Below, in pieces: positions 53,917 through 62,858 of a stretch of DNA of 64,000 nt (its first letter is position 1; the number at the start of each line of letters is the position of its first letter). The notes under the pieces were generated by a model. It was not told the DNA's origin. It ran no database searches and was given only the letters and a program-made list of their open reading frames with translations. The translations under genes were made by a program, and so were the position numbers. Source of the stretch: Kluyvera intermedia (GTDB taxonomy: Bacteria; Pseudomonadota; Gammaproteobacteria; Enterobacterales; Enterobacteriaceae); the NCBI RefSeq assembly GCF_034424175.1, contig NZ_CP139986.1, forward strand, positions 2,790,001 through 2,854,000, written 5' to 3'.

Positions 53917-54223
53917 GGGTCATAGCAGCGGGTACGTCAACGTACCCGCTTGACTCGACAGACTCGCATCCTTTTTGTGTTATCCCTCTCTCCCCCCTTT
54001 CAAACCAGCATCACCACCGGTGATATAAATCTTTCTCCTGCACATTAATTTACTAAAAAGCCATTTCATTACGTCTCAACTCTGATGCTTACTTCTGTTT
54101 ACATTTTAATAAAAATGCGTATATTTCTCATTTGCATTCACCACAACGTATGCGCGTGGCAACTATTGACCGTAGCCGTAGAGCTCCGGAGAAAAATAAA
54201 TATCATTTGATTAAGGACTTACC
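53917..54223. promoter_or_regulatory. mfd-fhuE intergenic region
   Basis: A 307-bp spacer. It holds a GCGGGTACG/CGTACCCGC hairpin at 53928-53949 after mfd and AT-rich promoter DNA before fhuE, with a possible Fur site near 54113-54135 (CAAATGAGAAATATACGC on the minus strand, partial match only). The roughly ten genes found between mfd and fhuE in E. coli are missing. Confidence 0.6.
53928..53949 (+). terminator. Hairpin after mfd
   Basis: Perfect nine-base arms GCGGGTACG and CGTACCCGC with a TCAA loop, 11 bp after the mfd stop. No T-run follows. Confidence 0.6.
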
Positions 54224-56410
54224 ATGTCTTTCACTTCCAACACCCGGGATGGTCGTACCGCACCGTCTCTGATTGCTATCGGCGTCGCACTGGCGCTCTA
54301 TCCTCAACTGGGCATGACCGCTGATAAAACTGAAGACACGATTGTTGTCGAAGGTTCATCAACCGATTCCAGTACCGATACGCAAAAACAGGACTACAGC
54401 GTTAAGACGACTACGGCTGGCACGAAAATGCAGATGGTCCAGCGTGATATCCCGCAGTCGGTCAGCATCATCAGCGAGCAACGCATGCAGGATCAGCAGT
54501 TGCAAACCCTTGGCGATGTCATGGACAGTACAACCGGCATCAGCCGCAGTCAGGCGGATTCTGACCGCAACAGTTATTACTCCCGCGGCTTTGAAATCGA
54601 TAACTATATGGTCGATGGTATTCCGACCTATTTTGAATCACGCTGGAATTTGGGTGATGCCCTGTCCGATACCGCACTCTATGAGCGCATTGAAGTGGTA
54701 CGCGGTGCCAACGGCCTGATGACCGGGACAGGTAACCCTTCTGCCTCCATCAATATGATCCGCAAGCACGCCACCAGCCGCGAGTTTACCGGCAATGTCT
54801 CCGCTGAATATGGTAGCTGGAATAAGCAGCGTTATGTCACCGACCTGCAAAGCCCACTGACCGAAGATGGCAATGTGCGCGCACGTATTGTGGCGGGCTA
54901 CCAGAATAATGATTCATGGCTCGATCGCTACAACAGCGACAAGACGTTCTTCTCAGGCATTCTGGATGCAGATTTAGGTACAGCCACCAGCCTCTCCGTG
55001 GGCTATGAGTACCAGCGCATCAACGTCGACAGTCCAACCTGGGGCGGCCTGCCGCGCTGGAATACTGACGGCAGCACTCGCCACTACGACCGCGCGCACA
55101 GCACCGCGCCGGATTGGGCCTATAACGATAAAGAAAGCAACAAAGTCTTTATGACGCTAAAACAGCGCTTTGCCGACACCTGGCAGGCTACGCTGAATGC
55201 GACCCATACTGAGATCAAATTCGACAGTAAAACCATGTATCTCGACTCCTATGTCGACAAGACGACCGGTATGCTGGTTGGCCCTTATGCAAACTACGGC
55301 GAGGGTTATGACTACATTGGCGGTACGGGCTGGAACAGCGGCAAACGTAAAGTCGATGCGCTGGATCTGTTTGCAGATGGCAGCTATGAGTTGTTCGGTC
55401 GTCAACATAACATGATGGTGGGCGGGAGCTACAGCAAGCAAAACAACCGCTATTTCAGCTCGTGGGCTAACGTATTCCCGGATGAAGTCGGCAACTTTAA
55501 CAACTTCGACAGTGCGAGCTTCCCGCAAACTAACTGGAAGCCTCAGAGTCTGGCGCAGGACGATACCACGCGGATGAAGTCTCTGTATGCCGCCACGCGC
55601 GTGACCCTGGCTGACCCGCTGCACCTGATTCTTGGCGCACGTTACACCAACTGGAGCCTGGATACGCTCAGCTACTCGATGGAGAAAAATCACACTACAC
55701 CGTACGCTGGTCTTATTTATGACATCAATGATAACTGGTCAACTTACGCCAGCTATACCTCCATTTTCCAGCCGCAGAACGTCCGCGATAGCAGCGGGAA
55801 ATACCTGACGCCGATTACCGGGAATAACTACGAGCTGGGTCTGAAATCTGACTGGATGGACAGCCGTCTGACCACGACCCTGGCAGTTTTCCGTATTGAG
55901 CAGGATAACCTTGGGCAATCAACCGGCAGACCAATTCCGGGAAGCGCGAATGAGACGGCCTATACCACGGCTGACGGCACTGTAAGTAAGGGCGTAGAGT
56001 TTGAGATAAACGGCGCGCTAACCGATAACTGGCAGATGACCTTCGGTGCAACGCGTTTTGTCGCGGATGATAACGAAGGCAATGCGGTCAACCCTAACCT
56101 GCCGCGTACCAGCATCAAGTTGTTCACCAGCTATCGTCTGCCAGCAGTGCCTGAGCTAACCGTGGGCGGTGGCGTTAACTGGCTGAATCGTGTCTATAAA
56201 GATACCGTGACGCCATACGGTACTTTCCGTGCAGAACAAGGCAGTTATGCGCTGGTTGATTTGTTCACGCGCTACCAGGTTACGAAGAACTTTTCCGTAC
56301 AGGGCAACCTTAACAACCTGTTCGATAAAACCTACGATACAAACATCGATGGTTCTGTTGTTTATGGGGAACCGCGTAACGTGAGCGTAACTGCAAGCTA
56401 CCAGTTCTAA
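54224..56410 (+). CDS. fhuE: Coprogen/ferrioxamine TonB-dependent receptor FhuE
   Basis: A 728-residue outer-membrane receptor importing ferric coprogen, rhodotorulate and ferrioxamine B with TonB energy. A signal peptide ends near GMTA, followed by the TonB box DTIVVEG, the plug domain (RDIPQSVSIISEQRMQDQQL, RVVRG-like EVVRGANGLMTGTG) and the 22-strand barrel ending in aromatic residues (VTASYQF). It is nearly collinear with E. coli FhuE. In E. coli it is Fur-repressed. Confidence 0.96.
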   Translation: MSFTSNTRDGRTAPSLIAIGVALALYPQLGMTADKTEDTIVVEGSSTDSSTDTQKQDYSVKTTTAGTKMQMVQRDIPQSVSIISEQRMQDQQLQTLGDVMDSTTGISRSQADSDRNSYYSRGFEIDNYMVDGIPTYFESRWNLGDALSDTALYERIEVVRGANGLMTGTGNPSASINMIRKHATSREFTGNVSAEYGSWNKQRYVTDLQSPLTEDGNVRARIVAGYQNNDSWLDRYNSDKTFFSGILDADLGTATSLSVGYEYQRINVDSPTWGGLPRWNTDGSTRHYDRAHSTAPDWAYNDKESNKVFMTLKQRFADTWQATLNATHTEIKFDSKTMYLDSYVDKTTGMLVGPYANYGEGYDYIGGTGWNSGKRKVDALDLFADGSYELFGRQHNMMVGGSYSKQNNRYFSSWANVFPDEVGNFNNFDSASFPQTNWKPQSLAQDDTTRMKSLYAATRVTLADPLHLILGARYTNWSLDTLSYSMEKNHTTPYAGLIYDINDNWSTYASYTSIFQPQNVRDSSGKYLTPITGNNYELGLKSDWMDSRLTTTLAVFRIEQDNLGQSTGRPIPGSANETAYTTADGTVSKGVEFEINGALTDNWQMTFGATRFVADDNEGNAVNPNLPRTSIKLFTSYRLPAVPELTVGGGVNWLNRVYKDTVTPYGTFRAEQGSYALVDLFTRYQVTKNFSVQGNLNNLFDKTYDTNIDGSVVYGEPRNVSVTASYQF

Positions 56411-56431
56411 TGCTAATTTGAACGACACCCG

Positions 56432-56454
56432 GGGAGCCATCAGGCTCCCTTTTT
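56432..56454 (+). terminator. fhuE terminator
   Basis: GGGAGCC, loop ATCA, GGCTCCC and TTTTT: a standard Rho-independent terminator. Confidence 0.85.
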
Positions 56455-56575
56455 ATCGTCGGAACCTTCCCGGGGGCGGCTAGCGCCTTGCCCGGGCTAC
56501 ATAAGCCAGGCAACGCGACGCCTGGATATCTACCCAACCCACAAACGTAAAAAAGCCTCCCTTTCAGCGCTCCGA

Positions 56576-56634
56576 CCTCCCCGGGCTACATTTACGCATG
56601 CAATTGTAGCCCGGCCAAGCGCAGCGCCGCCGGG
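56576..56634. repeat. REP (BIME-type) pair
   Basis: CCCCGGGCTACA and TGTAGCCCGG arms enclose TTTACGCATGCAAT. The right unit continues CCAAGCGCAGCGCCGCCGGG, the same REP family as at roxA-pepT. It contains AGCCCGGCCA, the complement of the presumed IS guide target. Confidence 0.8.
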
Positions 56635-56656
56635 ATGTCTGCCCAACCCACAAACG

Positions 56657-56681
56657 TAAAAAAGGCAGCCATTCGGCTGCC
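56657..56681 (-). terminator. ptsG terminator
   Basis: On the minus strand GGCAGCC, loop GAAT, GGCTGCC and a run of seven T: Rho-independent terminator of ptsG. Confidence 0.85.
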
Positions 56682-56713
56682 TTAGTCTCCCCAAATCTAC
56701 GACTTCGAATAAC

Positions 56714-58147
56714 TTAGTTATTGCGAATATAGTCGTCCATCTCGGTTTTCAGGTTATCGGATTTAGTCCCGAAAATCGCCTGAACGCCGGAACCTGCGAC
56801 AACCACACCTGCTGCACCCAGTTTCTTCAGCCCTGGCTGATCCACTTTCGCAACGTCGGCTACGCTCACGCGCAGACGGGTGATACAAGCATCGAGGTTA
56901 GTGATGTTTTCTTTACCGCCGAAGGCCGCAATCAGCGCCGGAGCCATTTCGCTGGTCGCCGTTGCTTTCGTGTCTTCAGTGTTGTCTTCACGACCTGGTG
57001 TTTTCAGGTCCAGTGCTTTAATCAGCACGCGGAAAACAACATAGTAAACGATCGCATAGCAGATACCGACAATCGGGAACAGCCACAGTTTGCTGCTGTT
57101 ACCAGATAGAACGATAAAGTCGATCAGGCCGTGAGAGAACGAAGTTCCGTCGCGCATACCCAGCAGAATACAGATCGGGAATGCCAGACCTGCCAGTACT
57201 GCGTGAATGATGTACAGGATTGGCGCCACGAACATGAAGGAGAATTCAATAGGTTCGGTGATACCGGTCAGGAACGAAGTCAGCGCAGCGGAGATCATGA
57301 TGCCGCCGACTTTTGCACGGTTTTCTGGTTTAGCAGAGTGCCAGATTGCGATAGCCGCAGCCGGCAGGCCGTACATTTTGAACAGGAAGCCGCCAGACAG
57401 TTTGCCAGCAGTTGGGTCGCCTGCCATGTAGCGAGGGATGTCACCGTGGAATACCTGACCTGCTGCGTTGGTGTATTCACCAATCTGCATCTGGAAAGGA
57501 ACGTTCCAGATGTGGTGCAGACCAAACGGCACCAGGCAGCGTTCAATGAAGCCGTAGATACCAAACGCAACAACCGGGTTCTGGTAAGCAGCCCACTGAG
57601 AGAAGGTCTGAATAGCAGTACCGATCGGTGGCCAGATGAAGGACAGCACGATGCCCATAAAGATCGCGGTCAGACCAGAAATGATCGGCACGAAACGTTT
57701 ACCGGCGAAGAAGCCCAGATACTCAGGCAGCTTGATGCGGTAGAAGCGGTTGAACATGTAAGCCGCGATCGAGCCTGCAATGATACCGCCCAATACACCG
57801 GTATCGGCAAGGTGTTTCGCTGCAATCTCTTCAGCTGGCAAATGCAGCACCAGAGGCGCAACCACTGCCATGGTTTTCACCATGATGCCGTAGGCCACAA
57901 CGGAAGCCAGTGCGGATACACCGTCGTTATTGGTAAAGCCTAAGGCAACACCGATAGCGAAGATAAGTGGCATGTTAGCAAAAACGGAACCGCCCGCTTC
58001 AGCCATAACATGAGAGACGACGGCTGGCAGCCAGCTGAAGTTTGCGGAACCGACGCCCAGCAGGATACCTGCGATAGGCAATACGGAGACCGGCAGCATC
58101 AGCGATTTACCGACCTTCTGCAGGTTAGCAAATGCATTCTTAAACAT
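56714..58147 (-). CDS. ptsG: Glucose-specific PTS transporter subunit IIBC
   Basis: A 477-residue inner-membrane permease and phosphotransferase that imports glucose as glucose-6-phosphate. The EIIC domain has about ten membrane segments with the GITEPIEFSFMFVAP motif. The EIIB domain is C-terminal, with the phosphorylated Cys in LDACITRLRVSV (Cys421 region). Length equals E. coli PtsG. Upstream are CRP and Mlc sites, and the mRNA leader retains the SgrS-paired segment. Confidence 0.98.
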   Translation of the reverse strand: MFKNAFANLQKVGKSLMLPVSVLPIAGILLGVGSANFSWLPAVVSHVMAEAGGSVFANMPLIFAIGVALGFTNNDGVSALASVVAYGIMVKTMAVVAPLVLHLPAEEIAAKHLADTGVLGGIIAGSIAAYMFNRFYRIKLPEYLGFFAGKRFVPIISGLTAIFMGIVLSFIWPPIGTAIQTFSQWAAYQNPVVAFGIYGFIERCLVPFGLHHIWNVPFQMQIGEYTNAAGQVFHGDIPRYMAGDPTAGKLSGGFLFKMYGLPAAAIAIWHSAKPENRAKVGGIMISAALTSFLTGITEPIEFSFMFVAPILYIIHAVLAGLAFPICILLGMRDGTSFSHGLIDFIVLSGNSSKLWLFPIVGICYAIVYYVVFRVLIKALDLKTPGREDNTEDTKATATSEMAPALIAAFGGKENITNLDACITRLRVSVADVAKVDQPGLKKLGAAGVVVAGSGVQAIFGTKSDNLKTEMDDYIRNN

Positions 58148-58175
58148 AATTAGGAGTGCTCCTGAGTATTTGTAC
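58148..58175 (-). promoter_or_regulatory. SgrS small-RNA pairing site and RBS of ptsG
   Basis: The mRNA leader reads ACTCAGGAGCACTCCTAATT before the AUG. In E. coli SgrS pairs with the almost identical segment (GGAGCACUCUCAAUU) and blocks translation during sugar-phosphate stress. One or two substitutions are seen, so a co-varying SgrS would be expected. Confidence 0.7.
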
Positions 58176-58248
58176 TTTTATCTACGTTTTCACGCATTAG
58201 TGAGTGGGGAGAGACTCACCAGGGACAGGGCATCTAAAGCACCCTTTA

Positions 58249-58272
58249 TTTATTACACAGAGTAAAATAATT
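58249..58272. promoter_or_regulatory. Mlc operator of ptsG
   Basis: TTATTACACAGAGTAAAATAA, read in reverse complement TTATTTTACTCTGTGTAATAA, matches the E. coli ptsG Mlc operator. Mlc represses ptsG until bound by dephosphorylated PtsG. Confidence 0.75.
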
Positions 58273-58287
58273 CACCTGAGTTTTGTT

Positions 58288-58301
58288 TGACCGCTATCAC
58301 A
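58288..58301 (-). promoter_or_regulatory. CRP site of ptsG
   Basis: Minus strand TGTGATAGCGGTCA matches the CRP consensus TGTGA-N6-TCACA with one half weaker. Its spacing from the Mlc site is as in the E. coli ptsG P1 promoter. Confidence 0.75.
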
Positions 58302-58447
58302 TTTCAAATAGCTATGACTTAGAATTTTAATCTTCTTTACATTAAACAGGCCCGTTTATTGCAAGATTAACATTCACCGCCACTTTTACGGCGGTGAACT
58401 CTACTCGCTTTAAGCATTAATTACGAGCATTAAAATAAGTCACGAAA

Positions 58448-59242
58448 TCAGGCAGATTGTAGGCGGGTAGGATCGATATGGAAGAGGTTTGCGAAGTTGT
58501 CCGTCGTCGTCTGCGCCAGTTGTTCCACGCTAACGCCCTTCAGTACGGCCATGTATTCCGCGACATCACGCACCATTGCCGGCTGGTTCTCTTTACCGCG
58601 ATGCGGCACCGGTGCCAGATACGGAGAGTCCGTTTCAACCAGCAGCCTATCCAAAGGAACATAACGTGCGGCTTCACGTAACTGCTCCGCATTGCGGAAA
58701 GTCACGATCCCGGAAAACGAAATATAGAACCCCATATCCAGCAGCTTACCCGCAGTCTCTGTGTCTTCAGTGAAACAGTGTAGTACACCGCCACAATCCA
58801 TCACGTTTTCTTCACGCAGGATAGCCAGCGTATCGGCACGTGCATCACGGGTATGCACAATCACCGGCTTATTCAGCTCACGGCCAATCTGGATATGCTG
58901 ACGAAACGACAGCTGTTGTTGTGCTTTAGTTTCCGGGGTATAAAAGTAATCAAGCCCCGTCTCCCCCATCGCCACAACGCCCTCTTCTGCTGCCATGCGA
59001 CGCAAATCTTCGACATCGTAAGCTTCATCCTGGTTAAGTGGATGAACCCCGCAGGAGAAGACCACTTCCGGACGCTCCCCGACCAGTTCGCGCATCTGGC
59101 GATAGCCTGGCAACGTGGTCGCGACGGCAAGAGCAAAACGGACATCACGTGCGGCGGCTTTCGCCATCACATCGTCAACGTCTTTGTGCAGGGATTGATA
59201 ATCAAGGCCATCAAGATGGCAGTGCGAGTCGACTAAAAACAT
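58448..59242 (-). CDS. ycfH: TatD-family metal-dependent hydrolase YcfH
   Basis: A 264-residue TIM-barrel hydrolase/DNase of the TatD family. The start at 59242 (MFLVDSHCHLDGLD) carries the HxH metal motif. Further ligands are in GETGLDYFY (Glu), VIVHTRDA (His), LHCFTE (His) and the C-terminal LVETDSPYLAP (Asp). E. coli YcfH lies in the same place between holB and ptsG. The physiological substrate is not established. Confidence 0.93.
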   Translation of the reverse strand: MFLVDSHCHLDGLDYQSLHKDVDDVMAKAAARDVRFALAVATTLPGYRQMRELVGERPEVVFSCGVHPLNQDEAYDVEDLRRMAAEEGVVAMGETGLDYFYTPETKAQQQLSFRQHIQIGRELNKPVIVHTRDARADTLAILREENVMDCGGVLHCFTEDTETAGKLLDMGFYISFSGIVTFRNAEQLREAARYVPLDRLLVETDSPYLAPVPHRGKENQPAMVRDVAEYMAVLKGVSVEQLAQTTTDNFANLFHIDPTRLQSA

Positions 59243-59252
59243 AATGTCTCTC

Positions 59253-60257
59253 TTAGAGGTGGGATACTGGCAGTACCGCACCAGGTTGCAAATACTGTTC
59301 CCAGCGCAATAAGCGCTCGGTGAGGATAAGTTCGCGGTTCAACCCCGTGACGCTTAGCAGCTGTTCGCGGCAAACGCAGGCGTCGGCGGCAATGGCCTGT
59401 AACCGGGAAGCAGATAAAAGATTAGCCAGTTGATTCACAAGCGTCGTGTTGTCGACATTCGTCAAACGGACGATCCGCTGCTGATGTTTCAGCGCATCCA
59501 GCAGTAACGTTGACAACCAGTGTAGCCGTTGCACGACGCCATCGTGGTTCAGCGCTGGCAAAAGCGCCAGCCAGTCACCGCTATTTAAGCTGCTACCAAG
59601 CGCCTGACACAGCTTTTCGCGCGCCCCCCACGTATCGGCGGCCAACAGTTCCTGTGCGGCGGCAGGAGCATTATCGCAAAGGCGTAACGCCGTCAGCAGC
59701 GTTTCGCGCGGCGCGGTCATTTCACGCTCCAGCCAGGCTAGCGCATACTGTTCGCTGGGCGGGGCCAGATGGTAGAGCCGGCAGCGGCTGCGCATCGTTG
59801 CCAGCAAGCGTGCGGGTTCTTCACAGGCGAGAAAGAACCAGGTATTTTTTGGCGGCTCTTCCAGCGTTTTTAATAGCGCATTCGCGGCAGCTTCGGTAAA
59901 CAAGGCCGCATCGGCTATCCAGACAACTTTTGCACCACCCAAACGAGCATGTTCGTAGAGTTTTTCGCTCACGCCACGCACCGCATCGATACCCAGCGTA
60001 CTTTTACCTTTTTCCGGCTGTAGCACGTAGTAATCGGGGTGCGTTCCGGCCTGCATCAATTGGCAGCTATGGCACTGACCGCAGCTCTTATGACCATCAG
60101 GGTGGTGACACATCAGAAAGCGGGTAATGGCATAGGCCAGCGAATCAGCCCCCATGCCAGCGCGCGCCTGAATCAACAGCGCATGGTGACCCCTTCCCAC
60201 TTGATAGCTTGCGACAAGCTGCTCAAACGGCGGGCGTAACCACGGATACCATTTCAT
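59253..60257 (-). CDS. holB: DNA polymerase III delta' subunit HolB
   Basis: A 334-residue clamp-loader subunit, the length of E. coli delta'. The zinc-binding Cys cluster is CGQCHSCQ with an earlier Cys in MCHHPDGHK, in domain I. It has AAA+-like blocks but the P-loop is degenerate (QARAGMGADSLA), as known for delta'. The SRC motif (MRSRC) supplies the arginine finger. The start overlaps the tmk stop by four bases. Confidence 0.96.
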   Translation of the reverse strand: MKWYPWLRPPFEQLVASYQVGRGHHALLIQARAGMGADSLAYAITRFLMCHHPDGHKSCGQCHSCQLMQAGTHPDYYVLQPEKGKSTLGIDAVRGVSEKLYEHARLGGAKVVWIADAALFTEAAANALLKTLEEPPKNTWFFLACEEPARLLATMRSRCRLYHLAPPSEQYALAWLEREMTAPRETLLTALRLCDNAPAAAQELLAADTWGAREKLCQALGSSLNSGDWLALLPALNHDGVVQRLHWLSTLLLDALKHQQRIVRLTNVDNTTLVNQLANLLSASRLQAIAADACVCREQLLSVTGLNRELILTERLLRWEQYLQPGAVLPVSHL

Positions 60258-60895
60258 GCCTGCTGCTCCGCTACCCACGCGGTGACCGTCGCGCGAATAT
60301 CACTCATCACCTTTTCAAGTGGTTGAGTCGCGTCGATAGTGCGAATGCTGGAGTCCGCAGCCGCCAGTTCCAGATAACGCGCCCGCGTACGGTTGAAGAA
60401 GTTCAGGGATTCTTGCTCGATACGGTCAAGATCGCCGCGCGCTCGCGCACGTTTGAGGCCGACTTCCGGCGTTACATCAAGATAGATAGTCAGATTCGGA
60501 CGGAAGTCACCCAGTACAGCATCACGCAGCGTCGCCAGCATCTCACGGTCGATACCACGTCCACCGCCCTGATAGGCCTGGGTAGAGAGATCGTGGCGGT
60601 CACCAATAACCCATTGGCCTTGTGCCAGAGCGGGTTTGATGACGGAATCGACAAGCTGTACACGAGCGGCGTAAAACATCAGCACTTCCGCTTTATCGGT
60701 AATCACTTCATCGCCAACCGATTTAATGTCCAGCACCAGGCTGCGCAGCTTTTCTGCCAATACGGTGCCGCCCGGTTCACGGGTGAACAGCAGGTCGTTG
60801 ATGCCAAGGTCTCTTAGCGTCTCAACGATAACGTCCCGCGCGGTGGTTTTACCCGCCCCTTCCAGTCCTTCAATGACGATGTAATTACTGCGCAT
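60254..60895 (-). CDS. tmk: Thymidylate kinase
   Basis: A 213-residue enzyme converting dTMP to dTDP. The P-loop is EGLEGAGKTT, the DRH motif is in IGDRHDLSTQAYQGGGR, and the LID region follows (ARARGDLDRIE). It overlaps mltG by 11 bases and holB by four, indicating one operon. Confidence 0.97.
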   Translation of the reverse strand: MRSNYIVIEGLEGAGKTTARDVIVETLRDLGINDLLFTREPGGTVLAEKLRSLVLDIKSVGDEVITDKAEVLMFYAARVQLVDSVIKPALAQGQWVIGDRHDLSTQAYQGGGRGIDREMLATLRDAVLGDFRPNLTIYLDVTPEVGLKRARARGDLDRIEQESLNFFNRTRARYLELAAADSSIRTIDATQPLEKVMSDIRATVTAWVAEQQA

Positions 60896-61907
60896 TTTTA
60901 TCCTTTAGCACTTTCAGGTAATCCTGCACCGACCGGTTATGGCTTGCAAGATTGGTATTAAATGTATGCCCGCCTTTACCGTCGGCAACAAAATAGAGAT
61001 ATGGCGTTTTCGCCGGATGCGCGGCAGCCCTCAGCGAGGCTTCGCCCGGATTAGCAATCGCTCCCGGCGGCATACCGGCAATAGTGTAGGTATTATACGC
61101 GGTTGGCGTCTCAAGGTCTTTACGTGAGAGCTTTCCATTGTAGCTTTCACCCATGCCGTAGATCACGGTCGGGTCAGTTTGCAGCCGCATCCCGATACGC
61201 ATACGGTTAATAAATACCGACGCTACACGATCACGTTCTTCCGCCACCGCCGTCTCTTTTTCAATAATGGAGGCCATGGTAACCAGCTGATTTTTATCAT
61301 GGTATGGCAGATTATCCACCCGCCCATCCCATATTTTATCCACCTGGGTTACCATTTTTTGATGTGCACGCTTGAGGATAGCCACATCGCTGGTATTCGC
61401 GGTATACATCCAGGTATCCGGCCAGAACCATCCTTCAACCCATTCAGGGTTTTCCAGTTTTAACGCTGCCGCCACCGTCGCATACTTATCATCACTCAAA
61501 GTATGTTCGATATACGGTGACTCACGGAGCTGCTTGAGGTAATCACTCAGACGCATTCCTTCAACAAAACGCAGCGGGAACTGTGCTTCTTTACCACTGG
61601 CTATCAGTCGCAACATTTCGCGGACGGTCATTTGCGGCGTAAACCGGTAAGTCCCGGCCTTAAAGTGTGAAAGCTCAGGCTCCAGGCGCAGCAGCCACTG
61701 GAATACGCGAGGGCGATTGAGCACTTTCTCAGCGTAAAGCTGCTCCCCCAGCGCCAGACGCCCGGTGCCCGGTTTAAGGGTAAAGATGGTTTCGTCTTTA
61801 ATGAGCAGCGTGCTGTCCGCCAACTGACGCACCTTCCACATGCCCACACCGGCAGCAATGCCGAGGACAACCAATATCAACAAAACAAAACGTAACATTT
61901 TCTTCAT
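60885..61907 (-). CDS. mltG: Endolytic murein transglycosylase MltG
   Basis: A 340-residue inner-membrane enzyme that cuts nascent glycan strands and sets their length. The start at 61907 (MKKMLRFVLLILVVLGIAAG) opens a single N-terminal TM helix. A LysM-like region precedes the YceG domain, with the catalytic Glu in ASIIEKETAV and the conserved RIGMRLQTDPTVIYGMGE block. It overlaps tmk by 11 bases. Confidence 0.96.
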   Translation of the reverse strand: MKKMLRFVLLILVVLGIAAGVGMWKVRQLADSTLLIKDETIFTLKPGTGRLALGEQLYAEKVLNRPRVFQWLLRLEPELSHFKAGTYRFTPQMTVREMLRLIASGKEAQFPLRFVEGMRLSDYLKQLRESPYIEHTLSDDKYATVAAALKLENPEWVEGWFWPDTWMYTANTSDVAILKRAHQKMVTQVDKIWDGRVDNLPYHDKNQLVTMASIIEKETAVAEERDRVASVFINRMRIGMRLQTDPTVIYGMGESYNGKLSRKDLETPTAYNTYTIAGMPPGAIANPGEASLRAAAHPAKTPYLYFVADGKGGHTFNTNLASHNRSVQDYLKVLKDKNAQ

Positions 61908-61908
61908 G

Positions 61909-62718
61909 TTAATCAGACGACTCACAAAGTGGGGCTAAAAATTGGTAAAGTTCGCGGGCAGGCCACTGTTGGTCTGCATAGCGCTGCACGGGAATAACCG
62001 GCATCAGCGCGTTACAAATAAGCACTTCATCCGCTTGCGCCAGCACGCCTGGCTTCGCATTAACTTCGACAACGCGATACGGTGAGTGTGCCAGCTGCGC
62101 AATAATAAACTGGCGCATAATGCCGTCCACCCCAGCCTGATCGAGGCGCGGTGTGTACACATCTCGTCCACAGCGCCAGAATAAATTCGCGGCACAGCAT
62201 TCCGTAAGCCACCCATCGCTGTCAAGAACAAGGGCCTCATCGGCGTCCGTCTGCTCAAGATGAGAACGAATCAACACCTGTTCAAGACGGTTAAGATGTT
62301 TGAGACCGGCCAGATAAGGATTACGACCAAGCGGCACCGGGCTGAGTGCAAGGGTGACACCGGTCTGTTTCCAGCGATCATAATGGGCAGGCGTCGCCGA
62401 GGTTGAAACAATGCGCGTGGGCAATGCGCAGGCGCTGCCGCTATACCCTCGCCCACCCGCGCCACGGCTGATAATGACTTTCAGCACGCCGTCACGCTGC
62501 CGTGCGGCCAGTGCCGACATTTCTTGTGCCAGTAAAGACCAATCACTAAAGGGAATAGACAGGCGCTCACACGCCTGTTGCAGGCGTCCGATATGCGCGG
62601 CCATCAGCGGTACTCGCCCCTCAGTGATGCGCGCGGTCGTGAAGCTACCGTCACCAAACTGTGTTGCGCGATCGTTTGCCGCAAGCGTGTTTTGTTCGCT
62701 GCCATTTATCAAGAACAT
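61909..62718 (-). CDS. pabC: Aminodeoxychorismate lyase PabC
   Basis: A 269-residue PLP enzyme that turns aminodeoxychorismate into p-aminobenzoate and pyruvate for folate synthesis. The PLP Lys is in LAGLKHLNRLEQVL. Other class IV aminotransferase landmarks are FGDGSFTTARI and DSDGWLTECCAANLF. It sits one base from mltG, and starts 77 bp after the fabF terminator. Confidence 0.96.
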   Translation of the reverse strand: MFLINGSEQNTLAANDRATQFGDGSFTTARITEGRVPLMAAHIGRLQQACERLSIPFSDWSLLAQEMSALAARQRDGVLKVIISRGAGGRGYSGSACALPTRIVSTSATPAHYDRWKQTGVTLALSPVPLGRNPYLAGLKHLNRLEQVLIRSHLEQTDADEALVLDSDGWLTECCAANLFWRCGRDVYTPRLDQAGVDGIMRQFIIAQLAHSPYRVVEVNAKPGVLAQADEVLICNALMPVIPVQRYADQQWPARELYQFLAPLCESSD

Positions 62719-62794
62719 TGTGGCTCCTTAACAAGGGGCAATAGTTTCGCAGGATGATGTTGCCTGAACAAGCGGAGAAAGCTGAATAAAAAAA

Positions 62795-62811
62795 GGCCCG
62801 CCAGGCGGGCC
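62795..62811 (-). terminator. fabF terminator
   Basis: On the minus strand GGCCCGCC and GGCGGGCC form a tight stem followed by seven T residues. It separates fabF from pabC. Confidence 0.85.
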
Positions 62812-62858
62812 TTCATCAATGCGTTATCTGACAGCTTCAAGCCGTCAGATAATCAGGC

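Larger units (their letters stand above)
56411..56713. other. fhuE-ptsG convergent intergenic region with repeats
   Basis: A 303-bp region holding the fhuE terminator (56432-56454), REP-like sequences (56496-56504 and 56603-56634) and the ptsG terminator (56657-56681). CCCAACCCACAAACGTAAAA occurs twice (about 56535 and 56642), so part of the stretch was duplicated. No ORF. Confidence 0.7.

Noticed and set aside
57131..57943. A 270-codon gene antisense to ptsG
   Set aside because: It is a mirror frame of a highly conserved gene, with low-complexity His/Arg/Asn composition and no start signal.
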